Assembly: GCF_001078055.1 (NCBI RefSeq)
Contig: NZ_CP010777.1
Coordinates: 2,881,001-2,945,000, forward strand
Direction of reading: 5' to 3'
Length of the DNA: 64,000 nucleotides
Source of the DNA: Rufibacter radiotolerans
GTDB taxonomy: Bacteria; Bacteroidota; Bacteroidia; Cytophagales; Hymenobacteraceae
Part shown: positions 54,825 through 63,930 of the stretch, one piece after another
How positions within the stretch are numbered: position 1 is the stretch's first letter
Layout: every line of letters begins with the position of its first letter
Made by a program: the position numbers and the translations under genes
The notes under the pieces: model-generated
The model's input: the letters and a program-made list of their open reading frames with translations, nothing else
What the model was told of the DNA's origin: nothing
The model's database searches: none

Positions 54825-56387
54825 ATGTCAGACCTTACCACCCCAAGTACCAAGTTTGAGATTCTGGACCGCAAAAATGCCGAGGCCCTTTTAGGAGGAG
54901 GCCAGGCGCGCATTGATGCTCAACATAAAAAAGGAAAGCTTACCGCCCGCGAACGCATTGACCTCCTCATGGACGAAGGTTCTTTTGAGGAAATAGGAAA
55001 GTTTGTCATGCACCGCTCCAAGGACTTCGGGCTAGACAAGGAGTACTACCTGGGGGACGGCGTGGTGACCGGCTACGGCACCGTGAACGGCCGCCTGGTG
55101 TATGTGTTCTCCCAGGACTTCACGGTCTTTGGCGGTTCCCTCTCTGAGACCCACGCCGAGAAGATTGTCAAGATCATGGATCTGGCCATGAAAAACGGCG
55201 CGCCGGTTATTGGCTTGAATGACTCAGGCGGGGCCCGTATTCAGGAAGGTGTGGTCTCTTTGGGCGGCTACGCCGATATCTTCTACAAAAACACCCTGGC
55301 CTCTGGCGTGGTGCCGCAGCTTTCGGGCATTATGGGACCGTGCGCCGGCGGGGCCGTTTACTCCCCTGCCATCACCGACTTTATTTTGATGGTGGAAGAC
55401 ACGTCTTACATGTTTGTGACCGGCCCTAACGTGGTGAAAACGGTAACGCATGAGACCGTGACCTCAGAAGAACTGGGCGGCGCCAGCACGCACTCTACCA
55501 AAAGCGGCGTGACGCATTTCTCCTGTGCCAATGAGGTGGTCTGCATCCAGAATATCAAGCAACTGCTCAGCTACATGCCGCAGAACTGCGAGGAACTCCC
55601 TCCTGCCGTACCGTATGAGGCCAAAGCAGACGAGACCCGTGCGGTTCTGGATACTATTGTGCCCGAGAACCCCAACCAGCCATATGACATGCGCGAGGTG
55701 ATTGAAGGCATTATTGACGCAGACACGTTCCTGGAGGTGCACAAGAACTTCGGGGAGAACATAGTAGTGGGCTTCGCCCGATTGGCCGGCCGTAGCATTG
55801 GCATTGTAGGTAACCAGCCGGCCGTGTTGGCGGGTGTACTGGATATTAACGCCTCTACCAAGGCCGCCCGCTTCGTGCGGTTCTGCGACTCGTTCAACAT
55901 TCCGTTGCTGGTACTGGAGGACGTTCCGGGCTTTTTGCCGGGTACCGACCAGGAGTGGCGCGGCATCATCACCAACGGCGCCAAGCTGCTCTACGCCTTC
56001 TGTGAGGCCACCGTGCCCCGCGTGACGGTGATTACCCGCAAAGCCTACGGCGGAGCGTACGACGTAATGAACTCCAAGCACATTGGCGCCGACCTGAACT
56101 ACGCCTGGCCTACCGCCGAGATTGCCGTAATGGGAGCCAAAGGCGCCGCAGAGATCATCTTCAAACGCGAGATTGCCGCCGCCGAAGATCCTGAGGCTAA
56201 ACTAGCCGAAAAAGTAGCCGAGTACCAGGCCAAGTTCGCGACGCCTTACCGCGCGGCGCACCGCGGCTTTGTGGATGAAGTAATCTATCCTTCAGAGACC
56301 CGGGCCAAGCTGATCAAGGCGTTCAAGATGCTGGAGAACAAGGTAGACCAGCTGCCCAGAAAGAAACACGGCAATATTCCGCTTTAG
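54825..56387 (+). CDS. Acyl-CoA carboxylase beta (carboxyltransferase) subunit
   Basis: Carboxyltransferase half of a biotin-dependent acyl-CoA carboxylase, by family most often propionyl-CoA carboxylase. The N-terminal half has the [30 protein letters not shown] signature (about 24-55), [14 protein letters not shown] and the oxyanion-hole [19 protein letters not shown]. The C-terminal half has [24 protein letters not shown] and [24 protein letters not shown]. 520 residues from ATG 54825, preferred over a TTG eight codons earlier. The biotin-carrying alpha subunit is not in the window. Downstream short-word repeats follow the stop. Confidence 0.95.
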   Translation: MSDLTTPSTKFEILDRKNAEALLGGGQARIDAQHKKGKLTARERIDLLMDEGSFEEIGKFVMHRSKDFGLDKEYYLGDGVVTGYGTVNGRLVYVFSQDFTVFGGSLSETHAEKIVKIMDLAMKNGAPVIGLNDSGGARIQEGVVSLGGYADIFYKNTLASGVVPQLSGIMGPCAGGAVYSPAITDFILMVEDTSYMFVTGPNVVKTVTHETVTSEELGGASTHSTKSGVTHFSCANEVVCIQNIKQLLSYMPQNCEELPPAVPYEAKADETRAVLDTIVPENPNQPYDMREVIEGIIDADTFLEVHKNFGENIVVGFARLAGRSIGIVGNQPAVLAGVLDINASTKAARFVRFCDSFNIPLLVLEDVPGFLPGTDQEWRGIITNGAKLLYAFCEATVPRVTVITRKAYGGAYDVMNSKHIGADLNYAWPTAEIAVMGAKGAAEIIFKREIAAAEDPEAKLAEKVAEYQAKFATPYRAAHRGFVDEVIYPSETRAKLIKAFKMLENKVDQLPRKKHGNIPL

Positions 56388-56392
56388 TAAAA

Positions 56393-56484
56393 AGACGTTA
56401 GACAATTGATTTGAGGTATTAGAAACCAAAAAGGCTCTTTCATCTAAGATCTAGCGTCTAACATCCAATATCAAACATCAAATT
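56393..56484. repeat. Short-word inverted repeat pair after the carboxylase gene
   Basis: GTTAGACAATTGATTTG near 56397 and CTAACATCCAATATC / AACATCAAAT near 56457-56482 are imperfect, inverted versions of one another. Confidence 0.5.
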
Positions 56485-56586
56485 ACATATTCTACTCCCG
56501 GTTGGCGGTGACAAAGCACCCCGGCCGTACTACTTCACCTGACAAACAACAATGGAGAGACCTTTGCTCCGCCTAAACAGAAAGCT

Positions 56587-57657
56587 ATGAGAGAAGAAAG
56601 CTTTGAATTCCTTCAGACTTATTTAAACAACGCCGCTCCCACCGGTTTTGAGTCGTCTGGTCAGCAATTGTGGCTGGAGTACATAAAGCCTTACATAGAT
56701 GAGTACTTTGTAGACACCTACGGCACCGTGGTGGGCGTGATTAACCCAGAGGCCGAATACAAGGTGGTGATTGAGGCGCACGCCGATGAGATTGCCTGGT
56801 TCGTGAACTACATCACCCCGGAGGGCTACATATATGTGCGCCGCAACGGTGGCTCAGATGCCTTGATCGCGCCATCTAAACGCGTGAACATTCATACCAG
56901 CAAGGGTACCGTGAAAGCCGTTTTCGGTTGGCCGGCCATTCACGTGCGCAAGATAGAGCAAGACAAAGCCCCCACCATTGAAACCATTTTCCTGGACTGC
57001 GGCGCCGCCAACCGCCAGGAGGTAGAAGACATGGGTGTACACGTGGGCTGCGTGGTGACCTTTGATGATGAGTTGTTCGTGATGAACGAGAAATTCTACG
57101 TAGGCCGGGCCTTAGACAACAGAATCGGGGGATTCATGATTGCCGAAGTAGCGCGTCTGCTCAAAGAAAACAAAAAGAAGCTTCCGTTTGGCCTCTACAT
57201 CGTGAACGCGGTACAGGAGGAGATTGGCCTTCGCGGCGCGGAGATGATTGCCCACCGCATTAAACCCAACCTAGCCATCATCACAGACGTGACGCACGAT
57301 ACGCAGTCGCCGATGTATGAGAAGAAGACCAACGGCGATCTGCACTGCGGAAAAGGCCCTGTTTTAACGTATGGCCCGGCCGTACAGAACAACGTCTTGA
57401 ACATGCTCATTGCGGTGGCCCAGAAAAACGAGATCCCGTTCCAGCGTGCCGCCGCCACCCGCGCCACCGGCACAGATACAGACGCGTTTGCCTATTCTTC
57501 AGACGGCGTGGCCTCAGCGCTTATCTCCCTGCCGCTGAAATATATGCACACCACTGTGGAGACCGTGCACAAAGACGACGTGGAGAACATCATCCAGCTG
57601 TACTACCAGTTCCTGTTGCAGTTAGAGTCGGGGCATGATTTCCGGTATATGAAATAA
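56587..57657 (+). CDS. M42-family metallo-aminopeptidase
   Basis: Co-catalytic-metal peptidase of the glutamyl-aminopeptidase/endoglucanase M42 group, which trims N-terminal residues in the cytoplasm. Metal-binding motifs: IEAHADEIAWFVN near residue 59-70, FLDCGA, GRALDNRIGG, and NAVQEEIGLRGAEM with the catalytic Glu pair; DVTHDTQSP follows. The final RATGTDTDAFAYSSDGV and PLKYMHTTVETV complete the fold. 356 residues, typical. ATG preceded by an A-rich stretch. A hairpin repeat begins one base after the stop codon. Confidence 0.95.
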   Translation: MREESFEFLQTYLNNAAPTGFESSGQQLWLEYIKPYIDEYFVDTYGTVVGVINPEAEYKVVIEAHADEIAWFVNYITPEGYIYVRRNGGSDALIAPSKRVNIHTSKGTVKAVFGWPAIHVRKIEQDKAPTIETIFLDCGAANRQEVEDMGVHVGCVVTFDDELFVMNEKFYVGRALDNRIGGFMIAEVARLLKENKKKLPFGLYIVNAVQEEIGLRGAEMIAHRIKPNLAIITDVTHDTQSPMYEKKTNGDLHCGKGPVLTYGPAVQNNVLNMLIAVAQKNEIPFQRAAATRATGTDTDAFAYSSDGVASALISLPLKYMHTTVETVHKDDVENIIQLYYQFLLQLESGHDFRYMK

Positions 57658-57658
57658 G

Positions 57659-57698
57659 CTGTTTTAGGCAAGTTTTACAGAAAACAGGTTCAAAACAG
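57659..57698. repeat. Intergenic hairpin repeat, copy 23
   Basis: CTGTTTTAGGCAAGTTTT against AAAACAGGTTCAAAACAG, imperfect, starting one base after the M42 stop. Confidence 0.75.
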
Positions 57699-57702
57699 AA
57701 AA

Positions 57703-57743
57703 ATAAGGCCAGTGGGGTTTCCAGACTTCACTGGCCTTTTCGT
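57703..57743 (+). terminator. Terminator after the M42 peptidase gene
   Basis: AAGGCCAGTG (57705-57714) pairs with CACTGGCCTT (57729-57738), followed by TTTT. Confidence 0.88.
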
Positions 57744-57777
57744 TTCAGGGCTGTTTTCCCTAAAACAGGCCCAAAAC
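57742..57777. repeat. Intergenic hairpin repeat, copy 24
   Basis: GTTTCAGGGCTGTTTT against AAAACAGGCCCAAAAC, two mismatches; upstream of the acetyltransferase gene. Confidence 0.75.
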
Positions 57778-57852
57778 AGAACTGGTGATTTCCGACCGGA
57801 ATTAAAGGCAGCTTAAACATTTTCTTGCTCTTCCTTCGTAAGTTGCAGTACC

Positions 57853-58395
57853 ATGAAATTAACCACCCCACGGCTACTTTTGCGCGAGTTCCAGGAAGAA
57901 GACTGGCACTTCACCAACCTGTATGAATCTAATGAAGAGGTGATGCGCTACCAGACCAGCAACACCCGCACCAGCCAGGAAAGCCTGGAATACATACAGC
58001 AGTGCCTGGCAGAGGCCCAGGAAGATCCGCGCACCCTCTATGACTTTGCCATTGTGCTGGAGGCTACCGATATGCTTATTGGCCGCGTGGGCATGAAAGT
58101 AGACCATGACGCCGAAGAGGCTGTTCTCTGGTACATTCTAAACCGGTCCTATTGGAACAAAGGCTACATTTCTGAGGCAGCCACCGCCATGCTGGGGTTC
58201 GGGTTTGACCAACTGAACCTGCACCGCATCTGGGCAGATTGCGATCCGCGCAACACTGGCTCTTACCGCGTTATGGAGAAAATTGGCATGCGACGCGAGG
58301 CCCATTTCAAAGAGAATATCTTCATCAAAGGCGAGTGGTGTGATTCCTACGTGTACGCCATCCTGGACCATGAATGGAAATTAGTTAAGAGTTGA
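57853..58395 (+). CDS. GNAT-family N-acetyltransferase (RimJ/RimL-like)
   Basis: Transfers an acetyl group from acetyl-CoA. The N-terminal LTTPRLLLREFQEEDWHF is the family opener; ILNRSYWNKGYISEAATAMLGFGF contains the acetyl-CoA-binding region, and RIWADCDPRNTGSYRVMEKIGMRREAHF is the conserved C-terminal block. 180 residues, full length. The last codons (LVKS-stop) fall inside a GTTAAGAGTT short-word repeat shared with the 3' end of aroA. The substrate, protein N-terminus or small molecule, is unknown. Confidence 0.94.
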   Translation: MKLTTPRLLLREFQEEDWHFTNLYESNEEVMRYQTSNTRTSQESLEYIQQCLAEAQEDPRTLYDFAIVLEATDMLIGRVGMKVDHDAEEAVLWYILNRSYWNKGYISEAATAMLGFGFDQLNLHRIWADCDPRNTGSYRVMEKIGMRREAHFKENIFIKGEWCDSYVYAILDHEWKLVKS

Positions 58396-58545
58396 AAGTT
58401 AAGAGGTATGAGGTAGCAGCTATCTGGTTTACAACTACCCTCACAGGCCTCTACTAGTCAATTACATGAGGCACTATATATTTTACACCTTCCTCTCAAA
58501 TCTTTTAACACATTCTTCTGCCCCAACTTTTCACTCTTAACTAAA
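58382..58545. repeat. Short-word inverted repeat pair around the acetyltransferase 3' end
   Basis: TTAGTTAAGAGTTGAAAGTT (58381-58400) overlaps the acetyltransferase stop codon; CACTCTTAACTAA (58533-58545) is its inverse, before the binding-protein gene. Confidence 0.75.
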
Positions 58546-58550
58546 AAAAG

Positions 58551-59339
58551 GTGCTTTTCACGGACCAAATGAACCGGCAGGTGGAGCTCCTGCAGCCACC
58601 GCAACGAATAATTTCTCTGGTACCTTCCCAGACGGAACTGCTGTTTGATTTAGGTTTGGGTGAAAAAGTGGTGGGCATTACCAAGTTCTGCGTGCATCCC
58701 AAAGCACAAGTCAAAGGGATTGCCAAAGTAGGTGGTACCAAAGACTTTAAGCCAGAGGTAATTGAGCAACTCAAGCCTGACCTGATAATCGGGAATAAAG
58801 AAGAGAATGACCAGGTGCTCATTGAGGCCCTTGAGCAGAGATACCCCGTCTGGATGAGTGACATCTACACGCTGCAAGATGCCCTCAGAATGATCTCTGG
58901 CATAGGCCAGGTGACGGGCGCTGCAGAAAAAGCAGAGGCTTTGGTGCAGGACCTTCAACAGAAATTTGCGGCGCTAGTGCCCGCCTTCCCTCCCATTCCC
59001 GCGGCGTATTTTATCTGGCGGAAGCCTTACATGGCAGTGGGCGGACATAACTTTATAGATGACATGCTCCAATGCTGCGGGTTTGACAACGTGTTCAAGC
59101 AAATTCCGCGGTACCCAGAACTTACCATAGACGCTATTCAGGCCGCCAACCCAAGACTAATTCTGCTTTCCTCTGAGCCGTATCCGTTCCAGGAAAAGCA
59201 TCTGGCCGAGTTTCAGGCCATGTGCCCAGAGGCCCAGATTAAGATAGTAGATGGCGAAATGTTCAGTTGGTACGGCAGCCGATTGGCACTAACGGTCCCT
59301 TATCTGCACCAGCTGGTGAAAGAAGTTTCGCAGCTTTAA
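58551..59339 (+). CDS. Periplasmic-type binding protein, BtuF/FhuD-like (helical-backbone)
   Basis: Resembles the substrate-binding protein of cobalamin/iron-siderophore ABC transporters: PQRIISLVPSQTELLFDLGLGEKVVGITKFC (about 17-47), KPDLIIGNKEENDQVLIEAL and WYGSRLALTVPYL near the end. There is no signal peptide, which is unusual for a periplasmic protein, so a cytoplasmic or non-transport role is possible. 262 residues. The first GTG is used; ATG at 58569 is an alternative. No permease or ATPase gene is nearby, and the ligand is uncertain. The convergent DUF4142 gene shares its terminator. Confidence 0.82.
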   Translation: MLFTDQMNRQVELLQPPQRIISLVPSQTELLFDLGLGEKVVGITKFCVHPKAQVKGIAKVGGTKDFKPEVIEQLKPDLIIGNKEENDQVLIEALEQRYPVWMSDIYTLQDALRMISGIGQVTGAAEKAEALVQDLQQKFAALVPAFPPIPAAYFIWRKPYMAVGGHNFIDDMLQCCGFDNVFKQIPRYPELTIDAIQAANPRLILLSSEPYPFQEKHLAEFQAMCPEAQIKIVDGEMFSWYGSRLALTVPYLHQLVKEVSQL

Positions 59340-59349
59340 AAGAGAGGGC

Positions 59350-59393
59350 GCAAAAAAAAAAGCCCTTCCGCTTAAGGCAGAAGGGCTTTTATC
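59350..59393. terminator. Bidirectional terminator
   Basis: AAAAGCCCTTCCGC pairs with GCAGAAGGGCTTTT (one mismatch), an A-run before and T-run after. It serves the convergent binding-protein and DUF4142 genes. Confidence 0.9.
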
Positions 59394-59413
59394 TTTACAG
59401 AAGCTTGGCTTCG

Positions 59414-59968
59414 TTATGGTCTTGTTTGTCCGGGTTTAGCTAACTCGGTTTGCAGGGCTACAGCTTCAGACAAGTGCTCTTTCAGAACCGGAAGAATCTG
59501 GTCAATAAAGGCTTGCACGTCTTTGTCCGCTACCTCTTTGTCCGCTTTCTCATATACGGCTACGGCTTCTTCATAGGCTTTCACCTCTGCTTCGGCAAAC
59601 GACTTGTCAAACTCAGCACCTTTTTTGGTCTCTAAGCTATCTACAATGGCTTTCTTTTCAGTACCCATCTCGGCAGGAAGCTTCACGTCTTTCTGCTTGG
59701 CAATATCTGCCAATACCGGCGTGGTTCTGGAGTGAACATGGTAGATTTTTTGCCCTAAAGCACCTACGTCTCCAGACTTTGCCTGGTCGCCGGCCATCAT
59801 ACCCGCCATTAATTGAAAGTTATCTGTAGTAGCTGCCTCTTGCAGGAATTTCTCCACTTTTACCTGATCTTTGGCGTACGCCTCTTTGTCTACGGTGTTA
59901 CAAGAAACCATTCCTAAACTACCCAGCACAAAAGAAGAAGCGACTAACCAAATATTGGACTTTTTCAT
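59414..59968 (-). CDS. DUF4142-type lipoprotein (ferritin-like helical)
   Basis: A lipobox (MVSC, Cys23) follows a short signal sequence. The rest is mostly alpha-helical, rich in Ala, Lys and Glu, with the family opening KFLQEAATTDNFQLMAGMMAGDQAKSGDVGALGQKI (about 40-75) and a long helical end (VADKDVQAFIDQILPVLKEHLSEAVALQTEL). 184 residues is normal. The function of this family is not established; a four-helix ferritin-like fold is predicted. Confidence 0.85.
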   Translation of the reverse strand: MKKSNIWLVASSFVLGSLGMVSCNTVDKEAYAKDQVKVEKFLQEAATTDNFQLMAGMMAGDQAKSGDVGALGQKIYHVHSRTTPVLADIAKQKDVKLPAEMGTEKKAIVDSLETKKGAEFDKSFAEAEVKAYEEAVAVYEKADKEVADKDVQAFIDQILPVLKEHLSEAVALQTELAKPGQTRP

Positions 59969-60419
59969 AGTTGTATTTTTTAGTAACTGCTTGTTGTAAG
60001 AGTTATTATAACGTTAAAACCGCTCAGTTGTTATAAAAGTTCATTACCATTCTATTTAACACTTACTGCAGAGCCATTTACAATATATAAAAGTTATATT
60101 TTTAACCACGGAAAGCAAAATTTAACAGCCCTATTGCATTTAAACCCACATATCACTTTTCTCACAAACACCTCTTTTAAATCAGCGGTAAATGTTAAAG
60201 TTTTCTAGCTGCTTAAACTTAAAAACCACCCGGTTGGCAACTGTCTAACAGGCTGCCCGTTCTTGGGTTTGGTGGCTGTCAATTCAATTATGTTAGCTTC
60301 TGACCAGCCATCTACTCCCTAAGCATTAATCCTTAAAATTGAAAAGAACCAAGGAGAAACCTGACCGGCATTCATTTACCGATCCCCAGGGTTTCCCTGT
60401 TTAGTTAAACCTCAGAAGT
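59969..60419. other. Divergent intergenic region, AT-rich
   Basis: About 450 bases between the DUF4142 and Gfo/Idh genes. TTTG at 60268 and TAGCTTCT near 60294 could be a weak promoter for the oxidoreductase; nothing else is seen. Confidence 0.45.
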
Positions 60420-61445
60420 ATGGCAGATAAGAAAATAGGCTGGGCCATTGTGGGCCTGGGAGAATTCGCGACGAAGCAGCTGATCCCTGCGTTTGGGGTA
60501 TGCAAGAAATCAAAACTGGTGGCCCTGGTGAGCGGCCATCCCGCCAAAGCCAGGCGCATAGCCGATGAGTATGGCGTGGACCCGCAGCATATTTACAACT
60601 ATGAGAACTATGACACTTTACGGGACAACCCGGAGGTAGACGTCATCTACATTGTTCTGCCCAACAGCCTGCATGCTGACTTTACCATCAGGGGTGCCCG
60701 GGCCGGCAAGCATATCATGTGCGAAAAGCCTATGGCCACCAACGTGAAAGACTGCGAGGCCATGATCGTGGCCTGCCAGAAAGCCGGCAAGAAACTCATG
60801 ATAGGCTACCGCGCGCAATATGAGCCCTTCAACCTCAAAGCCATAGAACTGGCCCAGAGTGGCGCTTTGGGCAAACTGAAAAGCATCACCGCTGATCATG
60901 GCCGCATTTTGGATCCCTCCAAGCCTCTGGATAAATGGCGGGCCCAAAAAGAACTGGCCGGCGGCGGCTCTTTAATGGACATTGGCATCTACAGCCTGCA
61001 GGCCGCCCGCTACCTGACCGGCGAAGAACCCATTGAGGTCTCCGCTTTGATCCACAGCACCCCCAATGACCCACGGTTTAAGGAAGTAGAGGAGACTGTG
61101 CATTTCACACTTCGGTTCCCCAGCGGTGTGTTGGCCAACTGCACCTCCAGCTACGGCTACCATGACACCAAGCGCTTTCAGGTATTTGGGGCAGAGAAAA
61201 CGCTCACCCTTGACCCCGCCACCGACTATTATGAGCACAAGCTTATACTGGAAGGGGAAGACGGTAAACAGGAATTGAAAATAAAGGAGGAAAACCAGTT
61301 CGCGCTGGAGATAGACCATATGTCTGAATGCATCCTGGAAAACAAGACACCCAAAACGCCCGGTGAGGAAGGTCTGCAAGACGTGAAACTAATGATGGCC
61401 ATCTATGAATCAGCCGCAAAAGGCAAACCGGTGAAGATTAGATAA
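60420..61445 (+). CDS. Gfo/Idh/MocA-family NAD(P)-dependent oxidoreductase
   Basis: Oxidises or reduces a sugar or related polyol. The Rossmann opening is GWAIVGLGEFATKQLIPAF (about residues 7-25); the EKP motif is MCEKPMATN (~100-108), and GGGSLMDIGIYSLQAARYLTG supplies the catalytic region of the second domain. 341 residues, full length, with no signal peptide, so cytoplasmic. The substrate cannot be told from sequence, and it lies away from the glycan locus. A short-word repeat begins within a few bases of the stop. Confidence 0.93.
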   Translation: MADKKIGWAIVGLGEFATKQLIPAFGVCKKSKLVALVSGHPAKARRIADEYGVDPQHIYNYENYDTLRDNPEVDVIYIVLPNSLHADFTIRGARAGKHIMCEKPMATNVKDCEAMIVACQKAGKKLMIGYRAQYEPFNLKAIELAQSGALGKLKSITADHGRILDPSKPLDKWRAQKELAGGGSLMDIGIYSLQAARYLTGEEPIEVSALIHSTPNDPRFKEVEETVHFTLRFPSGVLANCTSSYGYHDTKRFQVFGAEKTLTLDPATDYYEHKLILEGEDGKQELKIKEENQFALEIDHMSECILENKTPKTPGEEGLQDVKLMMAIYESAAKGKPVKIR

Positions 61446-61482
61446 GAATTAGTTAAGAGTTAAAAATTAAGAGTAAAAGTAG

Positions 61483-61530
61483 AGGGCTCCGGGGAGTAGC
61501 AGTAGTTGCTAGTCCCCGGAGCCCTTTCTT
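61483..61530 (+). terminator. Terminator after the Gfo/Idh gene
   Basis: Perfect 13-bp stem AGGGCTCCGGGGA (61483-61495)/TCCCCGGAGCCCT (61513-61525), followed by TTCTTAATT. A-rich before it, so it may also work on the minus strand. Confidence 0.85.
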
Positions 61531-61548
61531 AATTACTTTTCAGATAAC

Positions 61549-61585
61549 CGTTTATGGGCCGTTTTTGGCAAAACTCAACCAAACC
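61549..61585. repeat. Possible degenerate hairpin-repeat copy
   Basis: CGTTTATGGGCCGTTTTTGG against GCAAAACTCAACCAAAC; only the central part pairs. Confidence 0.35.
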
Positions 61586-61597
61586 AGCTCTTAACTT

Positions 61598-62836
61598 TTA
61601 ACTCTTAACAAAAGAAAAGCCTGCTTTCTGCAGCTCGTCCCAGTAGCGCGGATACGATTTGCGCACCACTTTGGGCTCGTCTATGATCACCGGGTATTTG
61701 AGGGCCAGCGGCGCAAACGCCATGGCCATGCGGTGGTCTTCATAAGTATGGATGGTGGGCTCCGTTTCGGGCTTGTTTGGCAAAAACACCTTAAAAACGT
61801 CTGGGGCAATTTCGCGCAGCTCGGCGCCTAGTTTTACCAACTCAAACTGGAGCGCGGCAATGCGGTCGGTTTCTTTGATGCGAAGGCTCTCCAATCCAGT
61901 CATTTCCACTTCCACCCCTAACCCGGCGGCCAGGGCAGCCACGGTCTGGGCTAGGTCTGGGCACGCGAAGAAATCTATGCGGGCAATGGGTTCCTGCACC
62001 GCGCTCTTGGTCAGGCGCACGCCGGTTTCCGTGAATTCGGTCTGCACGCCAAAAGGCTCCATCAAAGACGGCAGCACGCTATCGCCCTGCAAAGAATTTG
62101 AACGAAGCGCCGGCAGAAAAATATCGGCCTCTTGGGCCAAAGCCACCATGCTGTACCAGTAACTGGCCGCCGACCAGTCAGACTCCACCGTGAATTCCTG
62201 TGCCTGGTATTGCTGGTGGGGCACCGTGATCTTCTGGCCCTCAAACGTGGCTTGCACGCCAAAATGCGCCATCTGCGCCAACGTCATTCTAATATAAGGT
62301 TCTGAGCTGATCTTCCCTTTCAGGGTCAGTTCCAGTCCCTGCGGCAGCAAAGGCCCAATCATGAGCAACGCGGAGATATATTGGCTACTGATATCTGAGC
62401 GTACGGTCAATTGATAGGTGCCCGAGGCCTCAAACCCCTTCATCTGCAGCGGCGGGTAGCCTTCCTCCCCCAGGTACTCAATCTTGGCGCCCAATTTCCT
62501 CAGCGCATCTACCAATACGCCAATGGGCCGCTGGCACATACGGGGCGTGCCCGTAAGGGTCAGTTGCTGGCCGGTGGCTGCGTAGTAAGCCGTTAAAAAA
62601 CGCATGACCGTTCCTGCATCTTCGGCGCTTACCTCTGCCCCGGCCTTAGAGGAAAGCAGGCGGTTGAGCAGTTGGGTATCATTGGCGTCTGACAGGTTAT
62701 GGATAGGGAAATCATGACCGCTGAGGGCCCTGATAATAAGGGCGCGGTTGGCCTCACTCTTGGAGGCGGGCAATTGAAAGATTCCGTGCAACACCCCGGA
62801 AGGGTGAGACACGCGCACGGCGGCAGCTAACATCAT
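61598..62836 (-). CDS. aroA: 3-phosphoshikimate 1-carboxyvinyltransferase (EPSP synthase)
   Basis: Condenses shikimate-3-phosphate with phosphoenolpyruvate in chorismate synthesis. LPASKSEANRALIIRALSG (about 22-40), the LDAGTVMRFLTAYYA-like block (here EDAGTVMRFLTAYYA), and the LRIKETDRIAALQFELVKLG segment are family signatures, with the two-domain length of 412 residues. It overlaps aroB by four bases (ATGA), so the two are translationally coupled. The C-terminal Val-Lys-Ser lies in a short-word repeat; the alignment with usual AroA ends there, so the repeat may have trimmed or added a few residues. Confidence 0.96.
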   Translation of the reverse strand: MMLAAAVRVSHPSGVLHGIFQLPASKSEANRALIIRALSGHDFPIHNLSDANDTQLLNRLLSSKAGAEVSAEDAGTVMRFLTAYYAATGQQLTLTGTPRMCQRPIGVLVDALRKLGAKIEYLGEEGYPPLQMKGFEASGTYQLTVRSDISSQYISALLMIGPLLPQGLELTLKGKISSEPYIRMTLAQMAHFGVQATFEGQKITVPHQQYQAQEFTVESDWSAASYWYSMVALAQEADIFLPALRSNSLQGDSVLPSLMEPFGVQTEFTETGVRLTKSAVQEPIARIDFFACPDLAQTVAALAAGLGVEVEMTGLESLRIKETDRIAALQFELVKLGAELREIAPDVFKVFLPNKPETEPTIHTYEDHRMAMAFAPLALKYPVIIDEPKVVRKSYPRYWDELQKAGFSFVKS

Positions 62837-63873
62837 AAAGAATGGTAATAACGCAAGGCGCTTTGCACCTCAGGTAAGGTAATGGGTTTGTCATATACGG
62901 CTTCACCAATCTTCTGTAGCAGAGTGCAGTTGATGGTGGTGCCGCTGTTTTTCTTATCATGCAGGCACAGGGTGCTAATGGCCTGCAGGTCTGCCTCCTG
63001 CAGAATCACTTTCTCATACACAGACAGCACAAAGGTCTCTATCTGCTCCAGTTCCCTTTGAGACAGCAGGTTGCGCTGCACCGAAAGCCAGGCCTCGCAG
63101 AGCATACCCACGGCAATGGCCTCACCGTGCAGCAATTGCTGGCCGGACTTCTCCAGGAAAAAGCTCTCCACGGCATGCCCGATGGTATGCCCGAAATTGA
63201 GGATCTTCCGCACGCCGTTTTCCAGCGGATCTGCCGTTACCACCCGGCTCTTGATATCTATGGAATGCCGAATCAGGTCGGTCCAGTCTTCGGTGAACAT
63301 GCCAATGTAACGCTGCTCCTGAAACATGTCGGCGTCCATGATGAGCCAGTGCTTGATCATTTCGGCGTAGCCGGATTTCATCTGGCGCAAATCCAGGGTC
63401 TTGAGAAAGTCTGGGTTCACCAGCACGGCCATGGGCTCCCTGAAAACGCCCAGGTGGTTTTTAAAACCCATGAAATCTATGCCGGTTTTGCCGCCTACGC
63501 TGGCATCTACCTGGGCCAGTAATGTGGTAGGCACGTTCACAAACCCAATGCCCCGCTTGTACAGGCTGGCGCAGAAACCGCCCAGGTCAGTAAGTACCCC
63601 GCCGCCTAGGTTCACTACCATGCTCCAGCGGTCCAGCCCCTGCTCGGTAAGGGCGCGCCACACTAGTTCACAGGTAGCCAAGTTCTTGTTCTCCTCCCCG
63701 CTCTGTACCTGCACCACGTGGTGGTCTTGAGGCAAGTAGGGCTTTAGAATAGGGTAGCAGTGCCGGAAGGTGTTTTCATCTACCAGCACTACGGTTTTCT
63801 GCAAGGCCCGGTGCGGCAATTGCGTTTGCCACCGGCCCAGGGCGTCTTTGCCTATGAATATTTCCTCGGTCAC
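62833..63873 (-). CDS. aroB: 3-dehydroquinate synthase
   Basis: NAD-dependent cyclisation of DAHP to 3-dehydroquinate, the second shikimate step. VNLGGGVLTDLGGFCASLYKRG (about 88-109), QVDASVGGKTGIDF and ILNFGHTIGHAVE are the NAD- and zinc-site signatures. 346 residues, normal. The start codon is GTG at 63873; no ATG lies nearby in frame. It is the first gene of the aroB-aroA unit. A hairpin repeat lies 20 bases upstream. Confidence 0.96.
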   Translation of the reverse strand: MTEEIFIGKDALGRWQTQLPHRALQKTVVLVDENTFRHCYPILKPYLPQDHHVVQVQSGEENKNLATCELVWRALTEQGLDRWSMVVNLGGGVLTDLGGFCASLYKRGIGFVNVPTTLLAQVDASVGGKTGIDFMGFKNHLGVFREPMAVLVNPDFLKTLDLRQMKSGYAEMIKHWLIMDADMFQEQRYIGMFTEDWTDLIRHSIDIKSRVVTADPLENGVRKILNFGHTIGHAVESFFLEKSGQQLLHGEAIAVGMLCEAWLSVQRNLLSQRELEQIETFVLSVYEKVILQEADLQAISTLCLHDKKNSGTTINCTLLQKIGEAVYDKPITLPEVQSALRYYHSL

Positions 63874-63892
63874 AATTCTTCAATTTTAAAAT

Positions 63893-63930
63893 CGTTTTGA
63901 AGCCGTTTTCGCAAAAACAGGCCTAAAACG
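63893..63930. repeat. Intergenic hairpin repeat, copy 25
   Basis: CGTTTTGAAGCCGTTTTC against CAAAAACAGGCCTAAAACG, imperfect; in the aroB 5' region. The rest of the window to 64000 has no gene start. Confidence 0.72.

Larger units (their letters stand above)
61448..61610. repeat. Short-word inverted repeat pair, gfo/aroA gap
   Basis: GTTAAGAGTTAAAAATTAAG (61453-61472) is inverted as CTTAACTTTTAACTCTTAAC near 61590-61609. The right copy encodes the aroA stop and last residues Val-Lys-Ser. A terminator and a degenerate hairpin lie between. Confidence 0.78.

Noticed and set aside
58396..58550. Cobalamin riboswitch upstream of the BtuF-like gene
   Set aside because: The 155-base gap holds only short-word repeats; no B12-box-like sequence is seen.
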